Positions 45,180-55,483 of a DNA stretch of 64,000 nt are shown one piece after another. Every line of letters starts with the position of its first letter. Within the stretch, counting starts at the first letter, position 1. The notes beneath the pieces were generated by a model. The model was not told where the DNA came from and did no database searches. It saw nothing but the letters and a program-made list of their open reading frames with translations. The translations under genes were made by a program, and so were the position numbers. This DNA comes from Chryseobacterium geocarposphaerae (GTDB lineage: Bacteria > Bacteroidota > Bacteroidia > Flavobacteriales > Weeksellaceae), in NCBI RefSeq assembly GCF_002797535.1, contig NZ_PGFD01000001.1, positions 496,001 to 560,000 of the forward strand, in the 5' to 3' direction.

Positions 45180-46556
45180 ATGAAAAAAACAATAAAAACA
45201 ATACTCAATCTCTGTTTAATAGGATATTCGGGAATATTATTTTCTCAGAATCCTATCATTCAGACCAATTATACCGCCGACCCGGCGCCGATGGTTTATA
45301 ACGACAGGCTTTACGTTTACACCACCCATGATGAAGACGATTCCACATGGTTTACAATGAACGACTGGAAAGTTTATTCCACCAACGATATGGTGAACTG
45401 GACCGATCACGGAACCATTCTTTCCTACAACGATTTTGACTGGGCAAAACGTGATGCATGGGCGGCACAGTGTGTTGAAAGGAACGGAAAATTCTTTATG
45501 TATGTTCCGATGTGGTCCAAAACCAATAATAAGGGCGCTATTGGCGTTGCAGTGGGCGAAAGTCCGCTCGGTCCTTTCCACGATCCGCTTGGAAAACCTT
45601 TAGTCCAAAGTGAATGGGGCGATATTGACCCGACGGTTTTCGTGGATGATGACGGACAGGCGCATATGTATTGGGGAAATCCGAAGCTGAAATATGTTAA
45701 ACTCAATGAAAATATGATTTCCTATTCCGGCGATATTGTTGAAGTGCCGATGACCGCAGAATCTTTCGGAAAGAGAGATGGAAAAGAAAATCCTGAAAGA
45801 CCCACCAAATACGAGGAAGGGCCTTGGCTGTACAAAAGAAAAAATCTGTATTACCTTTTCTGGCCGGGCGGTCCGCTCCCTGAATTCATTGGATATTCCA
45901 CAAGCAAAAGCGCACAGGGGCCGTGGAAATACGGTGGAATTGTAATGCCAACCGAAGGGAAATCTTTTACCAATCATCCCGGAGTTGTCGATTTCAGAGG
46001 GAAAACTTATTTCTTTTATCACAACGGCGCTTTGCCAGGCGGAAGCGGTTTCACAAGGTCGGTGAGTGTGGAAGAACTTAATTTTAACAAAGACGGTTCC
46101 ATTTCGCCCATCAAAATGACCAATGGAATTACCAAAGCCATTGCAACCATTAATCCTTATTCCTTTAATCAGGCGGAAACGATTGCGTGGTCCGAAAATG
46201 TAAAATCGTATCAGAATAAAGAAGCGGGTGTTTTCATCAAAGCTAAAAAAAGTGGCGCTTATACGAGTGTGAAAAATGTAGATTTTGGTAAAAAAGGAGC
46301 TTCAATATTTTCAGCCAGAGTTGGAACAACGCATAACAGCGAAGTGACAATGGATGTTCATCTGGACAGTTTTAGCGGGCCTGTTATCGCTACGGTAAAA
46401 GTTCCGTTGACTGGCGGAGACGACCGTTGGGAAACCGTGAAAACCGAACTGAAGGAAAAAATTACCGGTGTTCACGATGTGTATTTTGTATATAATGGAA
46501 AAGCAGCTAAAGACATAATGTTTTTCGATTATTGGACTTTTCTTGAAACTTATTAA
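45180..46556 (+). CDS. GH43 enzyme with C-terminal CBM6-like domain (copy 3 of 3)
   Basis: The 458-residue secreted protein has signal peptide ...GYSGILFSQ. The catalytic set is D34 (TADPAPM), D150 (DIDPTVF) and E213 (YEEGPWLYK). The CBM6-like domain starts near residue 330 ([12 protein letters not shown]). It matches the second copy closely in the CBM region and in the [13 protein letters not shown] segment. The gap before it (45010-45179) holds CTTTGTG-type repeat sequence near its right end. It is 2 bp ahead of the GH97 gene. Confidence 0.9.
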   Translation: MKKTIKTILNLCLIGYSGILFSQNPIIQTNYTADPAPMVYNDRLYVYTTHDEDDSTWFTMNDWKVYSTNDMVNWTDHGTILSYNDFDWAKRDAWAAQCVERNGKFFMYVPMWSKTNNKGAIGVAVGESPLGPFHDPLGKPLVQSEWGDIDPTVFVDDDGQAHMYWGNPKLKYVKLNENMISYSGDIVEVPMTAESFGKRDGKENPERPTKYEEGPWLYKRKNLYYLFWPGGPLPEFIGYSTSKSAQGPWKYGGIVMPTEGKSFTNHPGVVDFRGKTYFFYHNGALPGGSGFTRSVSVEELNFNKDGSISPIKMTNGITKAIATINPYSFNQAETIAWSENVKSYQNKEAGVFIKAKKSGAYTSVKNVDFGKKGASIFSARVGTTHNSEVTMDVHLDSFSGPVIATVKVPLTGGDDRWETVKTELKEKITGVHDVYFVYNGKAAKDIMFFDYWTFLETY

Positions 46557-46558
46557 TT

Positions 46559-48499
46559 ATGATTAAAATATCCTACCTATCAATATTGTTGTTTTTCCTG
46601 ACCGGAATTTCATGTTTTGCACAAGTCGCAGAAATCTCAAGTCCTGATGGAAAATTAAAGCTGAATATCTTTTCTGAAAACGGAAAAGCCCTTTACAACG
46701 TTAGTTTTCAGGGAAAAATGATGTTGGAAAAATCACCTTTAGGCTTAGTTACCAATGAATCTGATTTTTCTAAAAATCTGAAATTCAGTGACAATAAAAA
46801 AGATAAAGTTTCCAAAACGTATTCTAACGAAAAAATCAAAAAATCACAAGTCAGTTATACAGCTAATACTTTGACAGTCAATTTCACCAATGCAGATAAT
46901 TTCAATATGGGAATTGAATTTCAGGTGAGTAATAATAATGTCGCTTTCAGATATGAAATTCAGCCGATGAAAGACCGTTTGAGCGCGGTTGTTCAGTCAG
47001 AAATTACAGGTTACAGATTTCCGTCTCAAACCACAACTTTCCTTTCCCCGATGATGAAGCCGATGACGGGCTTTGCCAGAACCGCTCCAAGCTACGAAAG
47101 CGGTTATAAAGTTGATACAGAATTAGGAACAAAAGCAGATTATGGTTATGTTTTTCCCGGATTATTCCATGTCGGAAACGACGGCTGGATTTTACTGTCT
47201 GAAACCGGCGTAAACAGTCTCTACTGTGCTTCCCATTTGGATACGACTTCAGAAAAAAGCCTTTATCAGGTTGCTTATCCGAATATGGCTGAAAACAATG
47301 GTTTTGGAAGCTCCGGAGCAGCAATTTCTCTTCCCGGAAAAACGCCTTGGAGAACCATTACAATTGGTGATTCATTGAAACCAATTGTTGAGACAACGAT
47401 TCCTTTTGATGTGGTTGAGCCAATGTATGAGCCTTCGCAGAAATACAGTTTCGGAAAATCCACATGGAGCTGGATTTTGTGGCAGGATAACAGTATGAAT
47501 TACGAAGACCAGAGTCTCTTTATTGATTTAGCATCAAAACTTGGTTATGAATACATTTTAATTGATGCGCTTTGGGACAAAAATATTGGAAAAGAACGAA
47601 TGAAAGACCTCATTCAATACGCAAAATCCAAAAATGTCGGGGTGTTACTTTGGTACAATTCCAATGGCGCTGCGAATGATGCTCCGATGGGACCAAGAAA
47701 CAAAATGAGTTCCTCCATCGAACGAAAAAAAGAAATGAAATGGTTGAAAGATATCGGTGTAAAAGGACTGAAAGTCGATTTCTTCGGTGGCGACAAGCAA
47801 GAAACGATGCGCCTTTACGAAGATATTCTTTCCGATGCCAATGATTTTGGATTAAAAATTATTTTCCACGGAGCCACTTTGCCGAGAGGTTGGGAAGTGA
47901 TGTATCCGAATTATGCAGGAAGCGAAGCCGTTTTAGCCTCAGAAATGCTGTATTTTTCAGAAGATGTCCGCAAACAGGAAGCTTTTTTTGCGGCTTTGCA
48001 TCCGTTCATCAGGAACACGGTCGGAAGTATGGAATTTGGAGGGACGTTCCTCAACAAATATTTGACAAAATCCAATAAGGATAAAAATAAACGGCATACA
48101 ACAGATAGCTTCCAATTGGCGACGGCTGTACTCTTTCAAAATCCGGTTCAGATGTTTGCCGTAATGCCTAATAATCTGACTGATGCTCCGAATTTTCAAT
48201 TGAATTTTATGAAAGAAATCCCGACACTTTGGGATGAAACGGTATTCATTGACGGATATCCCGGAAAATATTCTATCATTGCCAGAAGACATCAGAACCA
48301 ATGGTATGTGGCAGGAATTAATGCGGAAAAAAACATTAAAAAACTGAAAATAAACCTCCCGATGTTTGCCGGAAAAACAGTGAAATTGATCAATGATGAT
48401 GCACAAGGAAATTCATCAGAAAAAGAAGTGAAAGTGAATGCAAAAGGCGAGCTTAATGTAGAAATTCAGCCGAGTGGAGGGTTTGTTTTGAGAAATTAA
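46559..48499 (+). CDS. GH97 alpha-glycoside hydrolase, retaining type
   Basis: The 646-residue secreted protein begins with signal peptide ...GISCFAQ, then the GH97 N-terminal sandwich (VAEISSPDGKLKLNIF) and the catalytic barrel (about 295-540). The segment GLKVDFFGGDKQ carries D407 in the place of the nucleophile of retaining GH97 enzymes; inverting alpha-glucosidases such as SusB have no aspartate there. Retaining members are alpha-galactosidases, which agrees with the GH27 gene nearby and with galactose-capped xylan side chains. It starts 2 bp after the third GH43 gene, so translation is probably coupled. Confidence 0.9.
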   Translation: MIKISYLSILLFFLTGISCFAQVAEISSPDGKLKLNIFSENGKALYNVSFQGKMMLEKSPLGLVTNESDFSKNLKFSDNKKDKVSKTYSNEKIKKSQVSYTANTLTVNFTNADNFNMGIEFQVSNNNVAFRYEIQPMKDRLSAVVQSEITGYRFPSQTTTFLSPMMKPMTGFARTAPSYESGYKVDTELGTKADYGYVFPGLFHVGNDGWILLSETGVNSLYCASHLDTTSEKSLYQVAYPNMAENNGFGSSGAAISLPGKTPWRTITIGDSLKPIVETTIPFDVVEPMYEPSQKYSFGKSTWSWILWQDNSMNYEDQSLFIDLASKLGYEYILIDALWDKNIGKERMKDLIQYAKSKNVGVLLWYNSNGAANDAPMGPRNKMSSSIERKKEMKWLKDIGVKGLKVDFFGGDKQETMRLYEDILSDANDFGLKIIFHGATLPRGWEVMYPNYAGSEAVLASEMLYFSEDVRKQEAFFAALHPFIRNTVGSMEFGGTFLNKYLTKSNKDKNKRHTTDSFQLATAVLFQNPVQMFAVMPNNLTDAPNFQLNFMKEIPTLWDETVFIDGYPGKYSIIARRHQNQWYVAGINAEKNIKKLKINLPMFAGKTVKLINDDAQGNSSEKEVKVNAKGELNVEIQPSGGFVLRN

Positions 48500-48530
48500 T
48501 GGTCTTTAAACTTTACAAAATATAATAGAA

Positions 48531-49751
48531 ATGTGTTTCAAAAGCTTATATATCTTCATCATTTCGGGATTTTTGTTTTCCTGTTCCTCTTCACAGAGCC
48601 TGGAAAAGCAATCGTCCAAAGATCGGTGGCTCACTACATGGGCAACGGCTCCCCAATTGGTGGAACCGAATAATCTTCCGCCGGAACCGGGACTGTCTGG
48701 GAACACTCTTCGCCAGATTGTCCGTGTATCTGTGGGTGGGAAAAAATTGCGGTTACGTTTTTCCAACAAATATTCCATGGATAGCCTGGAGGTAAAAGCC
48801 GTTTCTATTGCCGTGCCATCCAATAGCTGTAATGTGAACGCAAACACCATCAGATCATTAACGTTTGAGAAGAAAAACAATTTTAAAATTGCTCCCGGAG
48901 CTGATATTTATTCTGATGAACTGAACTTTGATCTGAAATCTAATTCCCTTTTGGCTATTACGATTTCTTACGCAAAAGTAACTCAATCCATCACCGGGCA
49001 TCCCGGTTCAAGAACAACATCTTTTATTGTTAACGGTAAGCAAAGCAATGTTGCTGCATTTAAAAATCCTGTAAAAACGGATCATTGGTATTCGCTTTTT
49101 AATATTGATGTTAAGACTGCGAAACCCTCGTATGCGGTTGCTATTATGGGAAATTCCATTACGGACGGAAGAGGATCGGGAACCAACAGACAGAACCGTT
49201 GGCCGGATATTCTTTCGCAGCGGTTATTGGCTAATCCTAACACTCACAATGTAAGTGTCCTTAATTTTGGGATCGGCGGGAATTGTGTAGTGCGCGGTGG
49301 TTTAGGCCCAACAGCACTCGATCGTTTCGATTATAACATCCTTAATCAACAGGGTGTAAAATGGCTTATCATTCTGGAGGGCGTGAATGACCTGGGAGGA
49401 ACAAGAAATGCCGAAGATGCTTCCAAAAGAGCAGAGGAGCTGATTGCCGCTTACCAGGTGATGATCGACAAAGCACATGCTAATGGAATCAAAGTGTATG
49501 GAGCAACAATTCTACCTTTCGCAAAGTCGTTTTACGACAAACCTTTCCGTATTGAGGCCTGGAAAAAAGTAAACGACTGGATCAGGAACAGCGGGAAATA
49601 TGATGCCGTCATCGATTTTGCAAAACATATGCAGAGTGAAAATCCTGAGGTCATCTTAAACGATATGCACGATCATGATTTTCTTCATCCCAATGAAGCC
49701 GGCTACAGGAGAATGGGAGAATTTGTCGATCTGAACTTATTTAAAAATTAA
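48531..49751 (+). CDS. SGNH/GDSL-family esterase, lipoprotein
   Basis: The 406-residue protein has a lipoprotein signal ending LFSC (C18) followed by a Ser/Gln-rich linker. The N-terminal sandwich (about 30-190) resembles the SGNH_hydro family with DRWLTTWATAPQLVEP. The hydrolase domain has the nucleophile S209 in IMGNSITDG, the oxyanion-type GIGGNCV segment, GVNDLGG, and the terminal D383-x-x-H386 (DFLHPNEAGY). In this locus a carbohydrate O-acetyl esterase is the natural guess, but the family also has lipases and rhamnogalacturonan esterases. It follows GH97 by 31 bp and GH115 follows by 17 bp. Confidence 0.85.
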   Translation: MCFKSLYIFIISGFLFSCSSSQSLEKQSSKDRWLTTWATAPQLVEPNNLPPEPGLSGNTLRQIVRVSVGGKKLRLRFSNKYSMDSLEVKAVSIAVPSNSCNVNANTIRSLTFEKKNNFKIAPGADIYSDELNFDLKSNSLLAITISYAKVTQSITGHPGSRTTSFIVNGKQSNVAAFKNPVKTDHWYSLFNIDVKTAKPSYAVAIMGNSITDGRGSGTNRQNRWPDILSQRLLANPNTHNVSVLNFGIGGNCVVRGGLGPTALDRFDYNILNQQGVKWLIILEGVNDLGGTRNAEDASKRAEELIAAYQVMIDKAHANGIKVYGATILPFAKSFYDKPFRIEAWKKVNDWIRNSGKYDAVIDFAKHMQSENPEVILNDMHDHDFLHPNEAGYRRMGEFVDLNLFKN

Positions 49752-49768
49752 AATCAAAAAGATATACT

Positions 49769-52291
49769 ATGAATTTTACAAAAAGCATTTCGTTGTTCCT
49801 TACGTTGTTGTTTATATTTTTTGTAAAAGCAGCCGACCCTTTTATTTCTTTTGCTAAGACGGCAAATTCGGTGGTATTGAAAGAGCGTAATTCAGGTTTG
49901 ATGCTGTTTTCAGATAGCGATTCGGACAAAGGAATTCTGCGTGCGGTTGCGAATCTTCAATCTGATTTTCAAAAAGTAACAGGGGTTCAGCCTAGTCTTA
50001 TTTCCCAAAGTTCCGGGGCGAACGGAATGCTAATCATTATTGGTGAAGTTGGGAAAAGCAAAACCATTGATGCTTTAATTAAAACTAAAAAAATTGATGG
50101 AAATTCAATCAAGGGAAAGAATGAAAAATTTATCATTCAAAATATCAGCAATCCGTTTCCCGGCGTTTCCGAAGCGATTGTGATTGCAGGAAGCGACAAA
50201 CGCGGAACAATTTACGGAATCTACGAAATGTCGCAGCAAATCGGGGTTTCGCCTTGGTATTATTGGGCGGATGTTCCGGTTGAGAAAAAAGAAAATCTAT
50301 ACTTTAAAAAAGGAATTTACACCGACGGAGAACCTGCGGTAGAATATCGTGGCATTTTCCTGAATGATGAAGAACCTTCACTGGGAGGATGGGCAAGAGC
50401 AACGTTTGGAGGAATCAATTCTAAATTTTATGAAAAAGTTTTTGAGTTGATTCTTCGAATGAAAGGCAATTACATCTGGCCTGCAATGTGGGGAAAAGCG
50501 TTTTATGATGACGACGTTTTGAACGGACCTTTAGCCAACGAAATGGGAATTGTGATGGGAACTTCGCACCACGAACCGATGGCTCAGGCTCAAACCGATT
50601 GGCATCGATACATCAAAAAAAATAATTTGCCGAATGTCTGGGATTATTCTAAAAATGAGAAAGTTTTGCAGGAATTCTGGAAATTGGGGTTAGAAAGAAG
50701 CAAAAACTGGGAAAAACTCGTAACTGTCGGAATGCGCGGCGACGGCGATGAAGCGATGGGAGAGGGAACTAATATTTCCTTACTTGAAAAAATCGTGAAA
50801 GACCAGCGAAAAATTATTGCTGACGTAACAGGAAAAAAAGCGGAGAAAACGCCTCAGGTTTGGGCTTTGTACAAAGAAGTTCAGGATTATTACGACAAAG
50901 GAATGCGCGTTCCGGACGATGTTATTCTGTTGTTCTGTGATGACAACTGGGGAAATGTGAGAAAACTTCCGGACCTTTCAAAACCTTTACACAAAGGCGG
51001 TTACGGGATGTATTACCACTTCGATTATGTGGGCGGACCGAGAAATTCAAAATGGATTAATATCAGTCCGATTCAGAGAGTTTGGGAACAGATGAATCTT
51101 TCTTACGAACATAAAGTGGATAAGGTTTGGGTTGTCAATGTCGGGGATTTAAAACCGATGGAATTCCCAATCAGCTTTTTCCTGGATATGGCTTGGAATC
51201 CAAAGCAATTCAATTCGAAAAATCTTTTGAAATACACTGAAAAATGGGCGGCACAGCAATTTGGTGAAAAATATGCTAAGGAAATTGCAAGAATGATCAA
51301 CCTTTATTCGAAATACAACCGTCGTGTAACGCCTGAAACACTGAATAGCAAAACATTCAGTCTGGAAAATTATCATGAATTCGAAACCGTTTTAAATGAT
51401 TACAGATCTTTGGCTATTGATGCATTGCATTTGAAAGAACAAATTCCTGCTGAATATCAGGATGCTTATTATCAGCTGGTTTTATATCCGATTGATGCAT
51501 GCAGCAATTTGTATGAAATGTATTATGCTGTTGCCAAAAACAGGGAATTGGCTGCCAAATATGATCTAAAAGCAAATTATTATGCCGATAGAGTAAAAGA
51601 ATGTTTTGAAAGAAATGCTTATTTGGATTATAAATACAACCATGAGATTGCCGGTGGAAAGTGGCAGCATATGATGGATCAGATGAAAATAGGATATAAA
51701 ACCTGGGCAGACGGAAAAGAAAATATAATGCCTGAAGTTACCTATGTATATGATGATAATGCTTCAAAAGAGAAAGTATTTCAAGAGAAAAACGGTTATG
51801 TTTCCATTGAGGCGGAAAATTTTGCACGAAATAATAATTCAGACCGAATCCATTGGGAAGTGATTCCTGATTTTGGAAAGACAAAATCCGGTGTAACGAC
51901 TTTCCCTCAAAATGCTTATCCGAAAGCTGATGAAAATATTTATCTGGAATATGATATGAATTTTGAATCCAAAGGTGAATTTGAAGTCCAGCTGTTATTA
52001 GCACCAACTTTGAATTTTAATCATAACAAAGGACTGCGCTATGAGATTTCCTTTGATGGCGGAACTCCGCAGGTTGTCAATTTCAACGGTCATTACAAAG
52101 GGGAATTGGGAAGATGGCAGTCTGAACATATCATTAAATCCACAACCAAACATCAGATTTCTCAACCTGGAAAACATACGCTGCGATTCAGAGTGCTTGA
52201 GCCGGGAATCGTGCTTGAAAAAATATTGATCAATACAGGAGGTTTACAGCCTACTTATCTGGGTGCACCCGAAAGTGAAATTCTTCACTAA
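49769..52291 (+). CDS. GH115 xylan alpha-1,2-glucuronidase
   Basis: This 840-residue secreted enzyme removes 4-O-methyl-glucuronic acid from internal and terminal xyloses of xylan. After a signal peptide (...FIFFVKAAD) come the N-terminal domain (FISFAKTANSVVLKERNSG), the central barrel with MKGNYIWPAMWGKAFYDDD, GTSHHEPMAQAQ, VGMRGDGDEAMGEG and FCDDNWGN, and the C-terminal sandwich near residues 660-840 (GYVSIEAENFARNNNSDRIHWEVIPDFGKT). The order is that of the whole GH115 family and the length is normal. The freed uronate would enter the UxuA pathway encoded 20 kb upstream. Confidence 0.94.
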   Translation: MNFTKSISLFLTLLFIFFVKAADPFISFAKTANSVVLKERNSGLMLFSDSDSDKGILRAVANLQSDFQKVTGVQPSLISQSSGANGMLIIIGEVGKSKTIDALIKTKKIDGNSIKGKNEKFIIQNISNPFPGVSEAIVIAGSDKRGTIYGIYEMSQQIGVSPWYYWADVPVEKKENLYFKKGIYTDGEPAVEYRGIFLNDEEPSLGGWARATFGGINSKFYEKVFELILRMKGNYIWPAMWGKAFYDDDVLNGPLANEMGIVMGTSHHEPMAQAQTDWHRYIKKNNLPNVWDYSKNEKVLQEFWKLGLERSKNWEKLVTVGMRGDGDEAMGEGTNISLLEKIVKDQRKIIADVTGKKAEKTPQVWALYKEVQDYYDKGMRVPDDVILLFCDDNWGNVRKLPDLSKPLHKGGYGMYYHFDYVGGPRNSKWINISPIQRVWEQMNLSYEHKVDKVWVVNVGDLKPMEFPISFFLDMAWNPKQFNSKNLLKYTEKWAAQQFGEKYAKEIARMINLYSKYNRRVTPETLNSKTFSLENYHEFETVLNDYRSLAIDALHLKEQIPAEYQDAYYQLVLYPIDACSNLYEMYYAVAKNRELAAKYDLKANYYADRVKECFERNAYLDYKYNHEIAGGKWQHMMDQMKIGYKTWADGKENIMPEVTYVYDDNASKEKVFQEKNGYVSIEAENFARNNNSDRIHWEVIPDFGKTKSGVTTFPQNAYPKADENIYLEYDMNFESKGEFEVQLLLAPTLNFNHNKGLRYEISFDGGTPQVVNFNGHYKGELGRWQSEHIIKSTTKHQISQPGKHTLRFRVLEPGIVLEKILINTGGLQPTYLGAPESEILH

Positions 52292-52549
52292 AAATCATCA
52301 GAATATTAATAATAATCTACGTTTTGCCTATGAAACATTAATCTATTTCACCTCTGAATTCTAAGTATCGTTTTTCAACAAAATAATGTACAGGAAAGAG
52401 CTAAGGATCTTGTAGTATAACCTTATTTACGATAGCTGCCTGAAACTTTTCAGGGTATTTTCTTGACGGTTTTTAATCATAAACTGTCTTGAAGGGGATT
52501 GTATTATCCAAACTTTACTGAAAATTATCAAAATTAAAACTAGAACATT

Positions 52550-55294
52550 ATGAGAAAAATTTTAAACCGGATGCTTGCTCTGGCGGTAGGCATCACTTGT
52601 ACTCAATTTGCAGATGCACAGACAGCGTTGCCTGCAAAAGTAAAAATCGACAAAAATATTGTGTATCAAAAGGTGACAGGCTATGGCGGTTTCGTGTGCA
52701 GTCCGCAGTTTGCGTACAATCACATGACTCCGGCTGAGATTCAGAAACTTTGGGGAACCGGCGCAACCGACGCAGGATACAATATTTTGAGGTTATATAT
52801 TCCTGAAAATCAAGCGGACTGGCCGCAGGTTTTAGCAACTGCTCAACAGGCAAAGGCAATGGGACTGATCGTTTTCGCAAGTCCCTGGACAATGCCTGCA
52901 GCATGGAAAACCAATAATCATTCAAATGCCGTTTTTACGGATGCCAATGGTGTGCAACAGATCGGCTATCTGAAACCGGAACATTATCAGGATTACGCTT
53001 TACATTTGAACAGTTTTGTTACATACTTAGCAACAAATGGCGTGGCGCTGGATTATATTTCAATTCAAAATGAGCCGGATGAAATGGCGCAGTACGCAGG
53101 CTGCATCTGGACACCGACACAGATCGCAAATTTTGTAAGGGATTACGGCCAGCTCATCAACTGTAACATCATCGCTCCCGAAAGTGTTGGCTTTACAGAT
53201 AATTTTGCCAATGCCTTTTTAAATACAGCAACCATGGCCAATTTTGAAGTCTATGGCGGGCATCAATATGGAAGTATGCAGTCAGTTTACAAACAGTTTC
53301 AGGCGAATAATAAACAGATCTGGCAGACAGAATATCTCATCAACTGGAACTCTAATACAAGCGTTCCTGCACGTGATTTCAGTTGGTCGATTGATGGTTT
53401 TTCTTTTGCGAGAGCGGTCAACAATGCGATGCTCGGAAATGTTAATGCATGGGTACATTATGCATCCAAAAGATATTATGGAATGATGGGTGACGGTACA
53501 AACGGAACCGTTGCAGGTGAAATGACCAAACGCGGTTACATTTTATCTCAATATGCTAAAACAACCACCAACAAAAACAGAATTGATACCAAATGGGAAG
53601 TGGCGACAGGCAGTCTGGAAGGTTCTTCCTATATTTCTCTGGATGGAAATCAGGTGACATTAATGGTAATAAATTCCTCCTCAAACACTTATAATCTTAA
53701 GGTGGATCTTCCTTTTTATACCAATTCTGCGAACAGTATTACTACTTCTCAAACACAGAATATGACGTCGGCGCCGCTTACCTTTACTACCGATACATTC
53801 AGACCGCAGGTGTCTGTGGCACCGTCTAGTGTAATGACTTTTGTGTTTACGAAAAGTGGCGACCGACCTGTTTCTAACATGACCGGAACTGAAATGCATT
53901 ACAATAAAATTGAAACTTTAGCGACGACAAATCCGGCATTTGGTACAGCATACCAGATTTCGGGACAGACTGTGACGTTTTATAATTCAACACCGCTTTT
54001 CAGCCAGAATATGACGGCAGCAAACGGATATATTGCTTTGAATGACCGTTATAATAAATTGGTTTTAAATGTTTTAAGTTATACGACAACGCTTGGTCAG
54101 TCATCATCAAATACTACATTGTATTATGTTGATAATGATAATGTGGTAAGAAATTACAATTATGGAAGCGTGAATTTGCCAGCACCCGGATCCGGAAGCT
54201 TTAATCTGGTTTTTGATCTTTCTAGAGCAACGCTTCCGTTCGGATGTAAAGGAATTTTAGGTTTAAGAAGCGGAAATTACAGTTCTATTTTAACCTTAAA
54301 CCTGGGTGATGTGTATTTTAATGTCGGAAACGAAAGAGCGGCAAAATTTACCGGAGCATATACTGAGACAGACAGCAGTCTTTTGGATGCGATGGAAAAC
54401 AACCAGTATACTTCATTAGATTTCCGTACGGTTACCGGCATCACGCCAACTTCAAGCTGGATCGCTGGTTCTGAGAACAAGAACAGTATTTTTTATGTCA
54501 ACAGCAGTGTGGTAAATACCAATACCAATGTTATTTCAGGAACAAACTGCACGACACTGACGCTTTCAGATCAGGGCAAAGATTTCCAGGTTCCGTTTGA
54601 TTTTACGGCGGCTTCGGCAACCTACACCAGAAACTTCAACGGCTACGGAGTTGTTTTATTGCCATTTCAGGCAGCAGTTCCGGCGAATGTAACGGCTTAC
54701 ACGATGATTCCTGGCTCAGGCAGCGTGGCATGTTCACCGATAACAGGAATGATTCCGGCCAATACTCCGGTGTTGATCGCAGCGACAGGAACGGTCACTT
54801 TCACAGGAACAGGATCTGTATCAACACCAAAAGCGATTACGGTAAACCAGGTGAATGGCGTTTATCAACAAATTAAAGTTTATGCAGGGGCATATGTTTT
54901 AAAAACAGAAAACAATGTGACCGGATTTTACAAAGTGGTTGCAGGGAGCGAACCAATGATTGATCCTTTCCAGGGATATATTACAGAAGGAAATCCTTAT
55001 ACTGCAGCATTTTTACCGCTGAGTTTTGCTACTTTGGCCACCTCAGAATCTGCAGTTAATGCTGATGAGGTACAGGTATATCCAAATCCTATTAAGACCG
55101 AGTTTTTCATTGATGTTAAAAAAGGTAATGCCTTCTACACAATTTACGATGCGAAAGGAAGCGTGATTATTTCGAAAAGAGAACTTTCTTCAGGAAAAAA
55201 CAGAATTGAAGCATCAAATCTGCCTTCAGGTCTGTATTTAGTAGAAGTAACGGTTGCTGGAAATACATCTGTGCATAAATTAATCAAAAAATAG
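52550..55294 (+). CDS. GH30 glucuronoxylanase with C-terminal T9SS sorting domain
   Basis: This 914-residue secreted endoxylanase has signal peptide ...TQFADAQ and a GH30 barrel (about 35-330) with its beta-sandwich. Acid/base is E175 (ISIQNEPDEM) and nucleophile E261 (WQTEYLINW). The subfamily 8 look (glucuronate-directed xylanase) comes from SPWTMPAAWKTN and the ASKRYYGMMGDG segment, which resembles the WIRRSYG loop of known members. A long beta-rich region of unknown role (about 440-830) precedes a type IX secretion domain (841-914, VYPNPIKTEFFID...LPSGLYLVEV...HKLIKK). It is the only T9SS tail in the window and so the likely surface enzyme that begins the attack. Confidence 0.92.
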   Translation: MRKILNRMLALAVGITCTQFADAQTALPAKVKIDKNIVYQKVTGYGGFVCSPQFAYNHMTPAEIQKLWGTGATDAGYNILRLYIPENQADWPQVLATAQQAKAMGLIVFASPWTMPAAWKTNNHSNAVFTDANGVQQIGYLKPEHYQDYALHLNSFVTYLATNGVALDYISIQNEPDEMAQYAGCIWTPTQIANFVRDYGQLINCNIIAPESVGFTDNFANAFLNTATMANFEVYGGHQYGSMQSVYKQFQANNKQIWQTEYLINWNSNTSVPARDFSWSIDGFSFARAVNNAMLGNVNAWVHYASKRYYGMMGDGTNGTVAGEMTKRGYILSQYAKTTTNKNRIDTKWEVATGSLEGSSYISLDGNQVTLMVINSSSNTYNLKVDLPFYTNSANSITTSQTQNMTSAPLTFTTDTFRPQVSVAPSSVMTFVFTKSGDRPVSNMTGTEMHYNKIETLATTNPAFGTAYQISGQTVTFYNSTPLFSQNMTAANGYIALNDRYNKLVLNVLSYTTTLGQSSSNTTLYYVDNDNVVRNYNYGSVNLPAPGSGSFNLVFDLSRATLPFGCKGILGLRSGNYSSILTLNLGDVYFNVGNERAAKFTGAYTETDSSLLDAMENNQYTSLDFRTVTGITPTSSWIAGSENKNSIFYVNSSVVNTNTNVISGTNCTTLTLSDQGKDFQVPFDFTAASATYTRNFNGYGVVLLPFQAAVPANVTAYTMIPGSGSVACSPITGMIPANTPVLIAATGTVTFTGTGSVSTPKAITVNQVNGVYQQIKVYAGAYVLKTENNVTGFYKVVAGSEPMIDPFQGYITEGNPYTAAFLPLSFATLATSESAVNADEVQVYPNPIKTEFFIDVKKGNAFYTIYDAKGSVIISKRELSSGKNRIEASNLPSGLYLVEVTVAGNTSVHKLIKK

Positions 55295-55319
55295 AGATTT
55301 GACTTTTCATCATCGGATC

Positions 55320-55348
55320 AAGCCATCAGATTTTTCTGATGGCTTTTT
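55320..55348 (+). terminator. Rho-independent terminator after GH30
   Basis: An 11-bp stem (AAGCCATCAGA 55320-55330 with TCTGATGGCTT 55335-55345), four-base loop and T run to 55348. It ends the long enzyme operon. Confidence 0.9.
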
Positions 55349-55371
55349 AGGTATAAAAAATTAAATAAATT

Positions 55372-55414
55372 AAGTGTTAATTATACATTTATTAATTATA
55401 TTATGATATATTTG
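55372..55414 (+). promoter_or_regulatory. GH3 promoter: AAGTGT-N7-ACATTT operator and TATATTTG box
   Basis: The 19-bp operator AAGTGT-TAATTAT-ACATTT occupies 55372-55390, and the exact -7 box TATATTTG lies at 55407-55414, 16 bases on. The operator therefore covers the -33 region. The araB promoter repeats the same operator, spacing and box. The predicted start of transcription leaves a leader of about 65 bases. Confidence 0.75.
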
Positions 55415-55483
55415 CTTTTACCGAATTGAAATATCATTTTATAGTGATTCCACAATAAAATTGATCTAAAAAAATTTTATCCC

